Shown here one piece after another: positions 8,474 through 16,579 of a stretch of DNA of 64,000 nucleotides. The translations under genes and the position numbers were made by a program. The DNA comes from Mycobacterium parmense (lineage in GTDB: Bacteria > Actinomycetota > Actinomycetes > Mycobacteriales > Mycobacteriaceae), in assembly GCF_010730575.1 (NCBI RefSeq), contig NZ_AP022614.1:3038001-3102000 (forward strand), in the 5' to 3' direction. The notes below the pieces were generated by a model. That model ran no database searches, was not told the DNA's origin, and saw only the letters and a list, made by a program, of their open reading frames with translations. Position 1 is the stretch's first letter; every line of letters starts with the position of its first letter.

Positions 8474-9358
8474 GTGCTGACGATCGATCTCGCCTACGTC
8501 GGGCGCGGTATCCACGAGGAGTTGGTCGCCCACGTTGCTGACCAGGAGGGCTATTTCGAGGACGAAGGTGTCCACGTCGCCATCCGCGACGGGATCGCCT
8601 GGCCGGCCGAGCGGCTGCGCCGCGGCGCGGTGATCGGCCTGGGCCGGACCTTGCTGTCGCGGATGAGTGACGGGATCGGCTGGACAGTGCTCAGCGTCAG
8701 TACCGATCGGCCGCTGTTCTGGTTTCTCGGCAACGCCGAGGTGAATTCCATGACGGATCTTCGCGGGCGGCGCCTGGCCGTCCACGCTCCCGACAGCCCT
8801 CCCGGCGCATTCGCCCGAATTGTCCTGCGCAAACACGGCCTGGACCCCGATCACGACCTGCACTGCGTGGTGCGGCATCCGGGTGATTACCAGATGGACC
8901 TGCGCCGCCTGCGGGACGGCTCGATCGACGCCGCCTACGTGGGCAGCACCCTGTCTCCCGAACAGGTCGCCGACGAGGAGGGGTTCCACGTGCTGGCCTG
9001 GGTCGGCGATCACTTTCAGATCCCCACCGTGGGCGTCGCCGTGGACCCCGCGCACACCCCGCTGGACAGCCCGGCCTTGCAGGGTGTCGTGCGGGCCAAC
9101 CAGCGGGCCCTGCGCACCCTCGCCGAGCAACCCGGCCGGGCTGTCGACTATGTCGCGTGGTTCCTCGATCGGCTCACGCGCGAGGAAGCGCACCGCTACT
9201 ACGACCGCTACGTCCGTCCGTACTTCGTGCCCGACCGCCGGATCGACCCCGGTGCCGGGCAGCGAGCGATCGACGCCGTCGCGCACGAGTTGGGCGTCGC
9301 GGCGATCGCCGCCGCGGACTTCTATCACCAGTGCGTCAGTCGGGCGCCCGCCCCTTGA
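8474..9358 (+). CDS. ABC-type substrate-binding-like protein (NMT1/THI5-like fold), no signal peptide
   Basis: A 294-residue protein with the layout of periplasmic nitrate/sulfonate/taurine-binding or NMT1/THI5 proteins: DLAYVGRGIHEELVAHVADQ, EGYFEDEGVHV, then MTDLRGRRLAVHAP, IVLRKHGLDPDHDL and IDAAYVGSTLSPEQ, which are the alternating lobes of a type II binding fold. Unlike transport partners it has neither a signal peptide nor a lipobox, and no permease or ATPase gene is adjacent. That favours a cytosolic enzyme or sensor using this fold (inference). Start: GTG at 8474 behind GGAAGGG. It probably forms a transcript with the SDR upstream. Confidence 0.65.
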   Translation: MLTIDLAYVGRGIHEELVAHVADQEGYFEDEGVHVAIRDGIAWPAERLRRGAVIGLGRTLLSRMSDGIGWTVLSVSTDRPLFWFLGNAEVNSMTDLRGRRLAVHAPDSPPGAFARIVLRKHGLDPDHDLHCVVRHPGDYQMDLRRLRDGSIDAAYVGSTLSPEQVADEEGFHVLAWVGDHFQIPTVGVAVDPAHTPLDSPALQGVVRANQRALRTLAEQPGRAVDYVAWFLDRLTREEAHRYYDRYVRPYFVPDRRIDPGAGQRAIDAVAHELGVAAIAAADFYHQCVSRAPAP

Positions 9359-9393
9359 CCATGGGGCACCCGTTCGCCCGACGGGGTCGGCGG

Positions 9394-10011
9394 TCAGCGG
9401 ACGTTGCGGCCCAGCCACTCATTGAGTGGCGCGGCGGCGCGCAGGGCTTTGACTACGCGGTCTTTGGCCTTGCGGGTGCCGAGCCACGCACCGATGGGCC
9501 AGCCCTTGGTCATCGCGATGCCTTTGTGCCGTAGCAGCTCGATCCGCGGATGGTCGCGAGGATATCCGCGCGGCGCGCTCTTGAGGGTGTCGTGAGCCGT
9601 GATCTGGTAACCGGCGGCGTGCAGGGCGGCGACGATCTCGGCGAGTTCTGCACCGGACCGCTCAGCGTCGAGCGCGTCGCGGTAGCGCTGCAACTCGGCG
9701 GGCTCGGGCATGTAGAGGCCGCTGGCCACTTTGAGTTCGTGGGCGGACAGCGCCACATACCCGTCGCCCACCGTGGCCGAGCAGTTGGTCTTGTAGGGCG
9801 ACTTGTCGGCGGAGAATCGGACGTCGCGGTGAGGCCGGAAGATCCGGCCGTCTCCGAACTCGCCGGCGAGCTCGGCCAGCAGTTCTTCCATCGGAACCCG
9901 CACGGCGCGTTCGTAGACGCCCTTGTTTTTCTGCCAGTACGTCTTGGAGTTGTCGGCCTCGAGACCCTCGTAGAACTCGACCGCCTCGACCGGCCATCCG
10001 CGAAACGCCAT
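9394..10011 (-). CDS. DUF2461 (TIGR02453) family protein
   Basis: A 205-residue protein matching the DUF2461 family: MAFRGWPVEAVEFYEGLEAD, then NSKTYWQKNKGVYE, FRPHRDVRFSADKSPYKTN, a central strand region and a C-terminal PRIELLRHKGIAMTKGW segment. The R-D-x-R-F-x-x-D-K-x-P-Y-K core is the most conserved part. The family is widespread in bacteria and of unknown function; some members sit near DNA- or stress-related genes, but nothing here supports that. Start: ATG at 10011, at the family's usual N-terminus. It is convergent with the binding-protein-like gene, 35 bases apart. Confidence 0.85.
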   Translation of the reverse strand: MAFRGWPVEAVEFYEGLEADNSKTYWQKNKGVYERAVRVPMEELLAELAGEFGDGRIFRPHRDVRFSADKSPYKTNCSATVGDGYVALSAHELKVASGLYMPEPAELQRYRDALDAERSGAELAEIVAALHAAGYQITAHDTLKSAPRGYPRDHPRIELLRHKGIAMTKGWPIGAWLGTRKAKDRVVKALRAAAPLNEWLGRNVR

Positions 10012-10136
10012 CCCGCTGTCCTTCCCGCCGGGAACCCGACCCCGCAGACGGGTAACCACATCCACGTCAATATTCCCCAGGGCTGGGACGGCTTTCGCGG
10101 TTTCGCGCAAGACAGGGTCCGTGACGAAGGCAACGG

Positions 10137-10314
10137 ATGCAAGTCCATTCCGGTGCGCCGCGCCGCCGAGGACGTCGACGACGTCCGAGAGACGTTCCTT
10201 CGCGCGCTGACGACGGCCGAACGCGAGCGACTGCTCACCAGCCTGAAGAAATGCCTGCCCGCCGCCCGGCCGGCGCCGCCACGCGGATCCGGGCGCACAC
10301 CCGACCGAACCTAG
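10137..10314 (+). pseudogene. Possible MarR-type regulator C-terminal remnant
   Basis: The 317-base gap between the DUF2461 and desA3 genes has no complete gene. In one plus-strand frame, ending at the TAG at 10312-10314, the sequence VDDVRETFLRALTTAERERL followed by LTSLKKCLP resembles the last helix of MarR regulators, which typically ends L-x-x-L-T-x-x-E-R-x-x-L-x-x-L-L-x-x-L. No winged-helix part is recognisable upstream in any frame. I treat it as a possible decayed fragment; chance resemblance in an amphipathic helix cannot be excluded. Confidence 0.3.
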
Positions 10315-10328
10315 GGCGTCGCCGCGAC

Positions 10329-11618
10329 CTAGGCCGCCAGGTCGTCGTCGGACTCCCGCGACAGCGCCGCGGCGGTTCGCCTGGCGCGCCGCCAGCTCCG
10401 CACCGTTGCGATGGCCGTCTTGAGGCCGCGGCGGCGTCCGGTCGCCGGATCGGTGCCGACGAAACCGGGTTCGAGGTCGGCGAACATCCGCTCGCTGCGC
10501 GTCTCCGGCGCGTTGTCGGCGTCGTCGCGCAGGTACTGGTTGGGCAGCGACAGCTTGGCGATGGTGCGCCACGTCTTGCCGTACTGCACAAGGAAATTGC
10601 CCGTGGTGTAGGGCAGGTCGTACTTGTCGCAGACCTCGCGGACACGGACCGAGATCTCGTGCAAGCGGTTGCTCGGCAGATCCGGATACAGATGGTGCTC
10701 GATCTGGTGACACAGATTGCCGCTCATGAACCGCAGCGCGGGGCCCGCCTCGAAGTTGGCGCTGCCCAGCATCTGACGCAGGTACCACTGGCCCTTGGTC
10801 TCGCCGATCATGTCGGTCTTGGCGAACTTCTCTGCGCCGTCGGGGAAGTGGCCGCAGAAGATGACGGCGTTGGCCCACACGTTGCGGATGACGTTGGCGA
10901 CGGCGTTGGCCTTCAGCGTCGACGTGTAGGTCGCGCCGGGCGACAGCGCGGTCAGCGCCGGGAAGGCGACGTAGTCCTTGAGCACCTGCCGGCCCGCCTT
11001 GGCCAGGAACTCATCGACCCGCTGCCGGGCATCGTCCTGGTCCATTCGCTTCTTGGCGATCTTGCCGAGTTCCACGTGCTGCAGGCCGACGCCCCACTCG
11101 AAGAGAAGCGCGAGCATGGTGTTGTAGACCAGGTTCAGCATGTTGAAACGCTTCCAGCGCTGGTCTCGGGTGACGCGGAGCAAGCCGTAGCCCACGTCGT
11201 CGTCCATACCGAGGATGTTGGTGTACTTGTGGTGCACGAAGTTGTGGGTGTAGCGCCAGTGCTTGGACGAACCGCTCATGTCCCACTCCCACGTCGAGGA
11301 GTGAATCTCCGGGTCGTTCATCCAGTCCCACTGGCCGTGCATGACGTTGTGGCCGATCTCCATGTTCTCGATGACCTTGGCCACGCCCAGCGCCACCGTG
11401 CCGGCCCACCAGGCAGAACGCCGCGAACTGGCGGCCAGCGCCAGCCGCGCCGCCACCTCCAGCGCGCGTTGCGCGGCGATGGTGCGGCGGATGTAGCGGG
11501 CGTCTCTCGCGCCGCGCGACTCCTCCACGTCCTGGCGGATGGCATCCAGCTCGAAGGCCAGGTTTTCCAGATCGGCGTCCGTCAGATGGGCGAATACGTC
11601 GATGTCGGTGATCGCCAT
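10329..11618 (-). CDS. desA3: Acyl-CoA Delta9-desaturase DesA3 (membrane fatty-acid desaturase)
   Basis: A 429-residue membrane di-iron desaturase orthologous to M. tuberculosis DesA3 (Rv3229c), which makes oleoyl-CoA from stearoyl-CoA with the reductase encoded next door (established for Rv3229c/Rv3230c). Three histidine boxes are visible: HNVMH, HNFVHH and HQIEHH. Hydrophobic stretches lie between the first two boxes and around AVANVIRNVWANAVIF. Start: ATG at 11618, nine bases after GGGAG and matching the ortholog's MAITD start; ATGs at 11624 and 11627 lie too close to that site. A perfect 24-bp palindrome just upstream suggests repressor control independent of the upstream reductase gene. 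Confidence 0.95.
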   Translation of the reverse strand: MAITDIDVFAHLTDADLENLAFELDAIRQDVEESRGARDARYIRRTIAAQRALEVAARLALAASSRRSAWWAGTVALGVAKVIENMEIGHNVMHGQWDWMNDPEIHSSTWEWDMSGSSKHWRYTHNFVHHKYTNILGMDDDVGYGLLRVTRDQRWKRFNMLNLVYNTMLALLFEWGVGLQHVELGKIAKKRMDQDDARQRVDEFLAKAGRQVLKDYVAFPALTALSPGATYTSTLKANAVANVIRNVWANAVIFCGHFPDGAEKFAKTDMIGETKGQWYLRQMLGSANFEAGPALRFMSGNLCHQIEHHLYPDLPSNRLHEISVRVREVCDKYDLPYTTGNFLVQYGKTWRTIAKLSLPNQYLRDDADNAPETRSERMFADLEPGFVGTDPATGRRRGLKTAIATVRSWRRARRTAAALSRESDDDLAA

Positions 11619-11652
11619 CGTCATCATCTCCCTGCGATTGTGCGGTCTCGGA

Positions 11653-11687
11653 CCTACGCTATCGTAACCTACGAGCCCGTAGGTTAC
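11653..11687. promoter_or_regulatory. Palindromic operator upstream of desA3
   Basis: Positions 11664-11687 form a perfect inverted repeat: arms GTAACCTACG and CGTAGGTTAC around a 4-base AGCC spacer. A further CCTACG half-site precedes it at 11653. Almost the same arrangement occurs upstream of the reductase gene at 12919-12952. The box lies between the reductase stop (11701) and the desA3 start (11618), so desA3 probably has its own regulated promoter. Size and symmetry suit a TetR-family dimer; MadR, the known mycobacterial desaturase repressor, is a candidate I cannot confirm from sequence. Confidence 0.65.
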
Positions 11688-11700
11688 CTGTGAGTAGCCT

Positions 11701-12888
11701 TTATATGTCTAGCGCGCAATCACCGGAGGCGGCCGAGATGCACGTCTGAACCCGGGTGCCGGGGTCGTGTTCGGCGCCGGTTCGCAGGTCACGGACGTGG
11801 CCTTCGACCAAGCTGACCACACACGATTGGCAGATGCCCATCCGGCAGCCGAACGGCATCTGCACCCCGGCGCCCTCCCCCGCGTCCATCAACGACGTGG
11901 CGGCGTCGGCGGCGACGGTGCGGCCGCTGCGAACGAACGTGACGGTGCCACCGGCTCCGGCGGGCGCGGCCTTGGACACCGCGAAACGCTCCAGGTGCAG
12001 CCGATCGCTGATGCCCGCGGCCGACCATGCCCGCTCGGCCCCGGCGAGCAGCCCCTCCGGCCCGCAGGCCCAGGTCTGCCGCTCGCGCCAGTCGGGCACG
12101 TCCTGCTCGATCGACCCGAGGTCCAGCCGCCCCTGCCTCCGGGTCTCGCGCAGCTGCAGTCGGTAGCCGGGCTGCGCGGCAGCCAGCGCCGCCAGCTCGG
12201 CGCGGAACATCATGCCGGCTTCCGACGGCGCCGAGTGGAGGTGGATGACGTCGCCGATCTGGTTGCGCCGGACCAACGTTCGCAGCATCGACATCACCGG
12301 CGTGATCCCGGAGCCGGCGGTGAGGAAAAGGATGGCCGCCGGCGCCGGGTCGGGCAGCACGAAGTTGCCCTGCGGCGCGGCCAGCCGGACGATGGTCCCC
12401 GGCGCGACGCCCGCCACCAGGTGGGTGGACAAGAAGCCCTCCGGCATGGCCTTGACCGTGATGGTCACCGTGCGCCCCGACGCCGCACCCGCGGCCGGCG
12501 TCGACGTCAGCGAGTACGACCGCCAGCGCCAGCGGCCTTCGACCAGGAGCCCGATCCCGATGTACTGGCCCGGCTGATAGTCGAAGTTGAATCCCCAGCC
12601 CGGCTTGATCACCAGCGTCGCGGAGTCCTCGGTCTCCCGGCGGACCTCGAGGACGCGGCCGCGCAACTCCCGCGCCGACCACAGCGGGTTGGCCAGGTGC
12701 AGGTAGTCGTCGGGCAACAGCGGGGTGGTGATGCGCGCGGCGATCTTGCGCAACGCGTGCCAGCCGGGATGCCGTTCCGCGCCGGCCACTTCGGGACGTT
12801 TGGTGTCGATGACGTTGCCCGTAATCGACGGGTTGCGTTTGCCCAGCGGAAGCTCCTGCTCACTACGTGGCCCATGACTGACGCTCAC
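11701..12888 (-). CDS. Ferredoxin reductase-type electron donor for DesA3 (Rv3230c ortholog)
   Basis: A 395-residue oxidoreductase passing electrons from NADPH through FAD and a 2Fe-2S cluster to DesA3 (role established for Rv3230c). Order: about 75 residues of N-terminal sequence with [23 protein letters not shown]-binding barrel with [15 protein letters not shown](P) domain with [15 protein letters not shown] and [10 protein letters not shown]-terminal plant-type ferredoxin domain with the cluster motif CRMGICQSC plus a last Cys in VQTCIS. Start: GTG at 12888, the only good start in frame, making the protein about 15 residues longer than the M. tuberculosis annotation. A palindromic box lies about 30 bases upstream of the start. 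Confidence 0.92.
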   Translation of the reverse strand: MSVSHGPRSEQELPLGKRNPSITGNVIDTKRPEVAGAERHPGWHALRKIAARITTPLLPDDYLHLANPLWSARELRGRVLEVRRETEDSATLVIKPGWGFNFDYQPGQYIGIGLLVEGRWRWRSYSLTSTPAAGAASGRTVTITVKAMPEGFLSTHLVAGVAPGTIVRLAAPQGNFVLPDPAPAAILFLTAGSGITPVMSMLRTLVRRNQIGDVIHLHSAPSEAGMMFRAELAALAAAQPGYRLQLRETRRQGRLDLGSIEQDVPDWRERQTWACGPEGLLAGAERAWSAAGISDRLHLERFAVSKAAPAGAGGTVTFVRSGRTVAADAATSLMDAGEGAGVQMPFGCRMGICQSCVVSLVEGHVRDLRTGAEHDPGTRVQTCISAASGDCALDI

Positions 12889-12918
12889 ATTGTGATCGAT
12901 TCTCTGCGCTCCACAAAA

Positions 12919-12952
12919 CCTACGGTACCGTAACCTACGGTGTCGTAGCTAC
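12919..12952. promoter_or_regulatory. Second copy of the desaturase operator, upstream of the reductase gene
   Basis: CCTACG, GTAC, CGTAACCTACG then GTGT and CGTAGCTAC. The first 21 bases match the desA3-proximal box at 11653-11673 with two differences, and the same inverted arms follow, the right arm one base short. The core ACGGTACCGT at 12922-12931 is itself a perfect palindrome. The right arm runs into the stop codon of the upstream gene (12949-12951). Two matching boxes in front of two functionally linked genes argue for one shared regulator. Confidence 0.65.
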
Positions 12953-13446
12953 AGCAGTTCGAGCAAGAACGGGAGCTCCTGGTTCGCATACCACGCCAGG
13001 TCGTGGTCCTGGGCGTCGCCGACGATCAGCTCCGCGTCCTCGTCTCCCAGGTCAGCCGCGTCGATGGCCTCGATGGCCTTCGCGACGGCCGGCTCGGCGC
13101 CCGCGGTGTCGACGTAGGCGGCGATCACCCGATCCATCGGCACGGGCCCGGCGAGCCTGACGACGGCGTCGTCGAGGTCGGGACGGTAGGTGACGTCGTC
13201 GACCTCGGCGGCCAGCACCGCGCGACGAAGCGGCTCGTCACCGGCGCCTTCGGCCAGCAGGCGCAGCGACGCCAACGCCGCCTCGCCGAGGGCCACCTCG
13301 GCGAGCTCCTCGTCGTCGCCCTGGGCATAGGCCTCGCGCAACGTCGGCGTGACCGCGAAGGCGGTGCCGTTGACCGGCCGCACGGAGCCGTCGCTGACCA
13401 GCCGCTGCAACATCGCCAGGGTGGCCGGGATGTAGACATGCGTCAT
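12949..13446 (-). CDS. Conserved hypothetical protein (Rv3231c ortholog)
   Basis: A 165-residue acidic, mostly helical protein, conserved next to ppk2 in mycobacteria (Rv3231c position). It begins THVYIPATLAMLQRLVSDG and continues with an alanine-rich middle and an acidic C-terminus ending LPFLLELL. No catalytic motif, signal peptide or membrane segment is visible. The ATG at 13446 overlaps the ppk2 stop (4 bases, ATGA), so the two are translationally coupled. Function unknown; the coupling suggests a role with polyphosphate kinase 2. Confidence 0.75.
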   Translation of the reverse strand: MTHVYIPATLAMLQRLVSDGSVRPVNGTAFAVTPTLREAYAQGDDEELAEVALGEAALASLRLLAEGAGDEPLRRAVLAAEVDDVTYRPDLDDAVVRLAGPVPMDRVIAAYVDTAGAEPAVAKAIEAIDAADLGDEDAELIVGDAQDHDLAWYANQELPFLLELL

Positions 13447-14342
13447 GTGCGCGCCGCGCCCCGGGCGAGGCGCCCCGCGTAGTCGTCGACGTAGGTCGAC
13501 AGATCGCGCGGCGGGCGCTGGTAGTTCCCGCTATCGACAGGGCGTTTCGGGAGCCTGACCTCGGGCGTGGCCACATCGGCGTATTCGATCGTGGACAGCA
13601 GGTGGGCCATCATATTCAGCCGGGCGTGCTTCTTGATGTCGGACTCCACGACATACCACGGGCTGACCGGCGTGTCGGTGTGCACCATCATCTCGTCCTT
13701 GGCGCGCGAATACTCTTCCCACCGGTACACCGATTCCAGATCCATGGTGGAAAGCTTCCACCGCCGCACCGGGTCATTGCGCCGCGCCTTGAACCGCCGC
13801 AACTGTTCGGCCTCCGAAACCGAAAACCAATACTTGCGCAACAGGATTCCGTCGTCGATAAGCATCTGCTCGAAGATCGGCGTCTGCCGCAAAAACAACA
13901 CATACTCCTGCGGCGTGCAGAATCCCATCACTTTCTCGATGCCGGCGCGGTTGTACCACGACCGGTCGAAAAGCACGATCTCGCCTTTGGCGGGCAGGTG
14001 CTTGATGTAGCGCTGGTAATACCACTGGCCGCGTTCCCGATCCGTCGGCACCGGCAAGGCGGCGACCTGCGCGACCCTCGGGCTGAGGTACTCGGTGACC
14101 CGCTTGATCGCACCCCCCTTGCCCGCGGCGTCGCGGCCTTCGAAGATGATGACGACGCGCGCACCCGAATGGCGCACCCATTCCTGCAATTTCACCAACT
14201 CCGTTTGCAGCCTGAATAATTCGGCCTCGTAAACGGCGTCGGAGATCTTCGGTTCGGTCCGTTTGGATCGTTTGGCGGACTTCCTCGCCCGCTCGGACTT
14301 CTCCGCCTTTGCCGGACTGCCGTCGTGCGTCGGAGTGCTCAC
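13443..14342 (-). CDS. ppk2: Polyphosphate kinase 2
   Basis: A 299-residue PPK2-family enzyme that transfers phosphate between polyphosphate and nucleoside diphosphates (the M. tuberculosis ortholog Rv3232c makes GTP from GDP). About 35 lysine/arginine-rich residues lead into the P-loop kinase domain: Walker A FEGRDAAGKGGAIKR near residue 68, FDRSWYNRAGIEKVMGF as Walker B region, and the lid with RRNDPVRRWKLS. Both lid arginines and the PPK2 motifs are intact. Start: ATG at 14342. It is cytosolic, linked to polyphosphate and GTP balance under stress. The wax ester synthase gene lies 43 bases upstream on the same strand. Confidence 0.93.
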   Translation of the reverse strand: MSTPTHDGSPAKAEKSERARKSAKRSKRTEPKISDAVYEAELFRLQTELVKLQEWVRHSGARVVIIFEGRDAAGKGGAIKRVTEYLSPRVAQVAALPVPTDRERGQWYYQRYIKHLPAKGEIVLFDRSWYNRAGIEKVMGFCTPQEYVLFLRQTPIFEQMLIDDGILLRKYWFSVSEAEQLRRFKARRNDPVRRWKLSTMDLESVYRWEEYSRAKDEMMVHTDTPVSPWYVVESDIKKHARLNMMAHLLSTIEYADVATPEVRLPKRPVDSGNYQRPPRDLSTYVDDYAGRLARGAART

Positions 14343-14385
14343 GAAAACGAATGATAGATCCGCGGCCCGAATTTCACCCGCGGAG

Positions 14386-15804
14386 CTACCGGGACGCTTC
14401 GAGGAGTTCGTCGAGAGATTGGCTCAACAGCCCCGGCAGCAGATCGACGTCGCTCATCGCTTCGCGGTCGGCGTTGATCCCGAAGTAGAGCATGCCGTTG
14501 TAGGACGTCACGCCGATGGCCAGGGCCTGGTTGTGCAGCAGCGGGGGCACGGCGTAGGTCTCGAGCAGTTTGGTTCCGGCGACATACATCTGCGACTGCG
14601 CACCGGGAGCGTTGGTGATCAGCAGGTTGAACGTCCGCTTGGAGAAGCTCGGGAAGCTGGTGGCGACCCGAATCCCCATGGCGTGCAACGTCGGTGGCGC
14701 GAACCCCGAGAGGGTGACGATGGTCCTGGCGTCGACCAGCCGGGCCGCGGTGGGATTGGATTCCGTGGCGTGCGCGATCTGCGACAACCGCACCACGGCA
14801 TTGGGCTCCCCCACCGGCAGGTCGACCAGGAAGGGCATCACCTGGCTGATGGTCTGCCCGGGACCGGTAGCGTCGAGCTGGGCGTCGGCGTAGACCGACA
14901 GCGGCGCCATCGCCCGGACCGTCGCGGTCGGCGACACCGCCTCTCCCCGCGACATCAGCCAGTTGCCCAGCGCGCCGGCGATGACCGCCAGCACCACGTC
15001 GTTGACGTCACAGTCGTAGCGCGCACGCACGGCGCGGTAGTCCGCGAGGCTGCCGGAGGCGACCGTGAAGCGGCGATGGCGCGACACCGTGGCGTTGAGC
15101 GGGCTGCTGGGCGCGGTGCCGCGCGCCAGGGCGCGCGCGAAGTTCAGCGCCCGCCGGCCGGTGTCGACGAGTTCGCCGTAGTTGGTGAGCAGGCCGGTGA
15201 TCGCGGAACCGACCGCCTGCATCTGGTTGCCGGGACCGACGAACCACTCGCCGATCGCCCCGAGAGCCAGGCGGGTATTGCCCGGGTCGCGCTCCGGTAC
15301 CCAGATGTCCTCGGGGAACGGCGGCGGGCGCTTGGTCCGGTCGGCGATGACGTGGTTGATCTCCAGCGCGCTCATGCCGTTGATCAGCGCCTGATGCGAC
15401 TTGGTGTACAGGGCCACGCGGTTCTTGGACAAGCCCTCGACCAGGTACATCTCCCACAGCGGCCGCGACTTGTCGAGCGGCCGCGCCGCCAGGCGGGCGA
15501 CCAGCTCGTGCAGCTGCTCGTCGCTGCCCGGCGACGGCAGCGCCGAACGGCGCACGTGGTAGGTGATGTCGAAGTCGTTGTCGTCGAGCCAGACGGGGCG
15601 GGCCGTGCCGATTCGCACTTCCCGGACCTTCTGCCGGTACCGCGGGATCTGCGGCAGCCGCTGCTCGACGGTGGCCAGCAGCGTCTCGTAACTCAGGCCG
15701 GCCCGGGGACGCCGAAGGATGGACAGCGACCCGACATACATGGGGGTGGCCGTGTTTTCCAGCCGGTAGAAGGACGCGTCCGACGGCGACAGCCGGGTCA
15801 CCAT
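14386..15804 (-). CDS. tgs3: Diacylglycerol O-acyltransferase / wax ester synthase Tgs3 (unsplit)
   Basis: A 472-residue WS/DGAT acyltransferase that esterifies diacylglycerol or long alcohols with acyl-CoA to make storage lipid. It opens with the family start RLSPSDASFYRLENTATPMYVG; the catalytic HHxxxDG motif is SHQALING, with the second (catalytic) His kept but the first His and the Asp replaced. The C-terminal half has NLLITNAPG and the PLLHNQALAIGVTSYNG segment. In M. tuberculosis H37Rv this gene is broken into Rv3234c (N-terminal) and Rv3233c (C-terminal); here it is one frame. Start: ATG at 15804. No acyltransferase partner is nearby. Confidence 0.9.
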   Translation of the reverse strand: MVTRLSPSDASFYRLENTATPMYVGSLSILRRPRAGLSYETLLATVEQRLPQIPRYRQKVREVRIGTARPVWLDDNDFDITYHVRRSALPSPGSDEQLHELVARLAARPLDKSRPLWEMYLVEGLSKNRVALYTKSHQALINGMSALEINHVIADRTKRPPPFPEDIWVPERDPGNTRLALGAIGEWFVGPGNQMQAVGSAITGLLTNYGELVDTGRRALNFARALARGTAPSSPLNATVSRHRRFTVASGSLADYRAVRARYDCDVNDVVLAVIAGALGNWLMSRGEAVSPTATVRAMAPLSVYADAQLDATGPGQTISQVMPFLVDLPVGEPNAVVRLSQIAHATESNPTAARLVDARTIVTLSGFAPPTLHAMGIRVATSFPSFSKRTFNLLITNAPGAQSQMYVAGTKLLETYAVPPLLHNQALAIGVTSYNGMLYFGINADREAMSDVDLLPGLLSQSLDELLEASR

Positions 15805-16014
15805 GACGGCGCCGTCCTCATCAAATCGTCCTCAATCGCTCGGTGATCTCTGCTTGGCAGGCGTACCCGCCCACGGTAATAGTCCCGGCGCCGCAGAGCT
15901 CGCGGCGGGTACGCGCGCGGCCGAGTTGTGCCATGATGACCGATGTCCGCCCCTCTCCAGCGGGACGCCCGTTCGGGTCGAATGCAATCGCAGCGTGCGA
16001 GTTGGAGAGTGTGC

Positions 16015-16569
16015 GTGACCGCTGATCCCGCCTCGAGCCCGCCACCCGGGGACGCCTTCTCCGTCACGCGCGTGGTCGACTACGAGCCCCCGGCGGGCGA
16101 CGTCTCGCACGGCCAGCCGTCCCACCCGCCGTTGCGCCGCCCGTATGGCGGCCGGCCCGGCAAACGAACGACGCCGCCCGAGGCCGGCGCCGGCAAAGTC
16201 GCGCCCATGGCCATGCCCGCGCCGATGCGGCAGGCGGCGGCGTTCGCCGACGCGGCGTTGCGCCGGATCTTGGAGGTCATCGACCGGCGCCGCCCCGCCG
16301 CACAGCTGCGGCCCATGCTGGCGCCCGGCCTGGTCGACTCGGTGGTCTCGGTCGGCCGTTCCGGGCACCCGGGCCCACAGCGCGGGGCGGCTGTGCTGCG
16401 CCGGATGCGGCTGCAGCCGGCCGGGCACCGCGACGTGCTCGCCGCGGCCGAGGTGTTCGGCTCGTACAGTCGCGGGAACCGCATGCACGCCATCGCATGC
16501 CGGGTCGAACGCGTGGGCGACGAGACCGGCGGGAACAGGTGGCAGGTGGTCGCGCTGCACATCGGGTGA
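16015..16569 (+). CDS. Rv3235-family protein (DUF6459)
   Basis: A 184-residue protein of the actinobacterial Rv3235 family, unknown function. The first 75 residues are proline/glycine-rich and probably disordered; the conserved domain follows from about PMRQAAAFADAALRRILEVI to the end, with LRPMLAPGLVDSV, a variable loop and VLRRMRLQPAGHRDVLAAAEV, ending in RWQVVALHIG. Start: GTG at 16015 with GGAGAG upstream; a longer frame from 15943 is possible. The gene is alone on the plus strand, converging on the antiporter gene 10 bases away and divergent from tgs3. The family is often found near secA in actinobacteria. Confidence 0.7.
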   Translation: MTADPASSPPPGDAFSVTRVVDYEPPAGDVSHGQPSHPPLRRPYGGRPGKRTTPPEAGAGKVAPMAMPAPMRQAAAFADAALRRILEVIDRRRPAAQLRPMLAPGLVDSVVSVGRSGHPGPQRGAAVLRRMRLQPAGHRDVLAAAEVFGSYSRGNRMHAIACRVERVGDETGGNRWQVVALHIG

Positions 16570-16579
16570 GCGCCTCCGG

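Noticed and set aside
9550..10314. 254-codon plus-strand gene opposite the DUF2461 gene
   Set aside because: Most of it is the antisense of DUF2461; only the last 45 or so codons looked MarR-like, and those are reported as a possible remnant.
1..10328. Genomic island with integrase, att sites or insertion sequences
   Set aside because: The segment is variable and has gene scars, but no integrase, transposase, tRNA or flanking direct repeat was seen.
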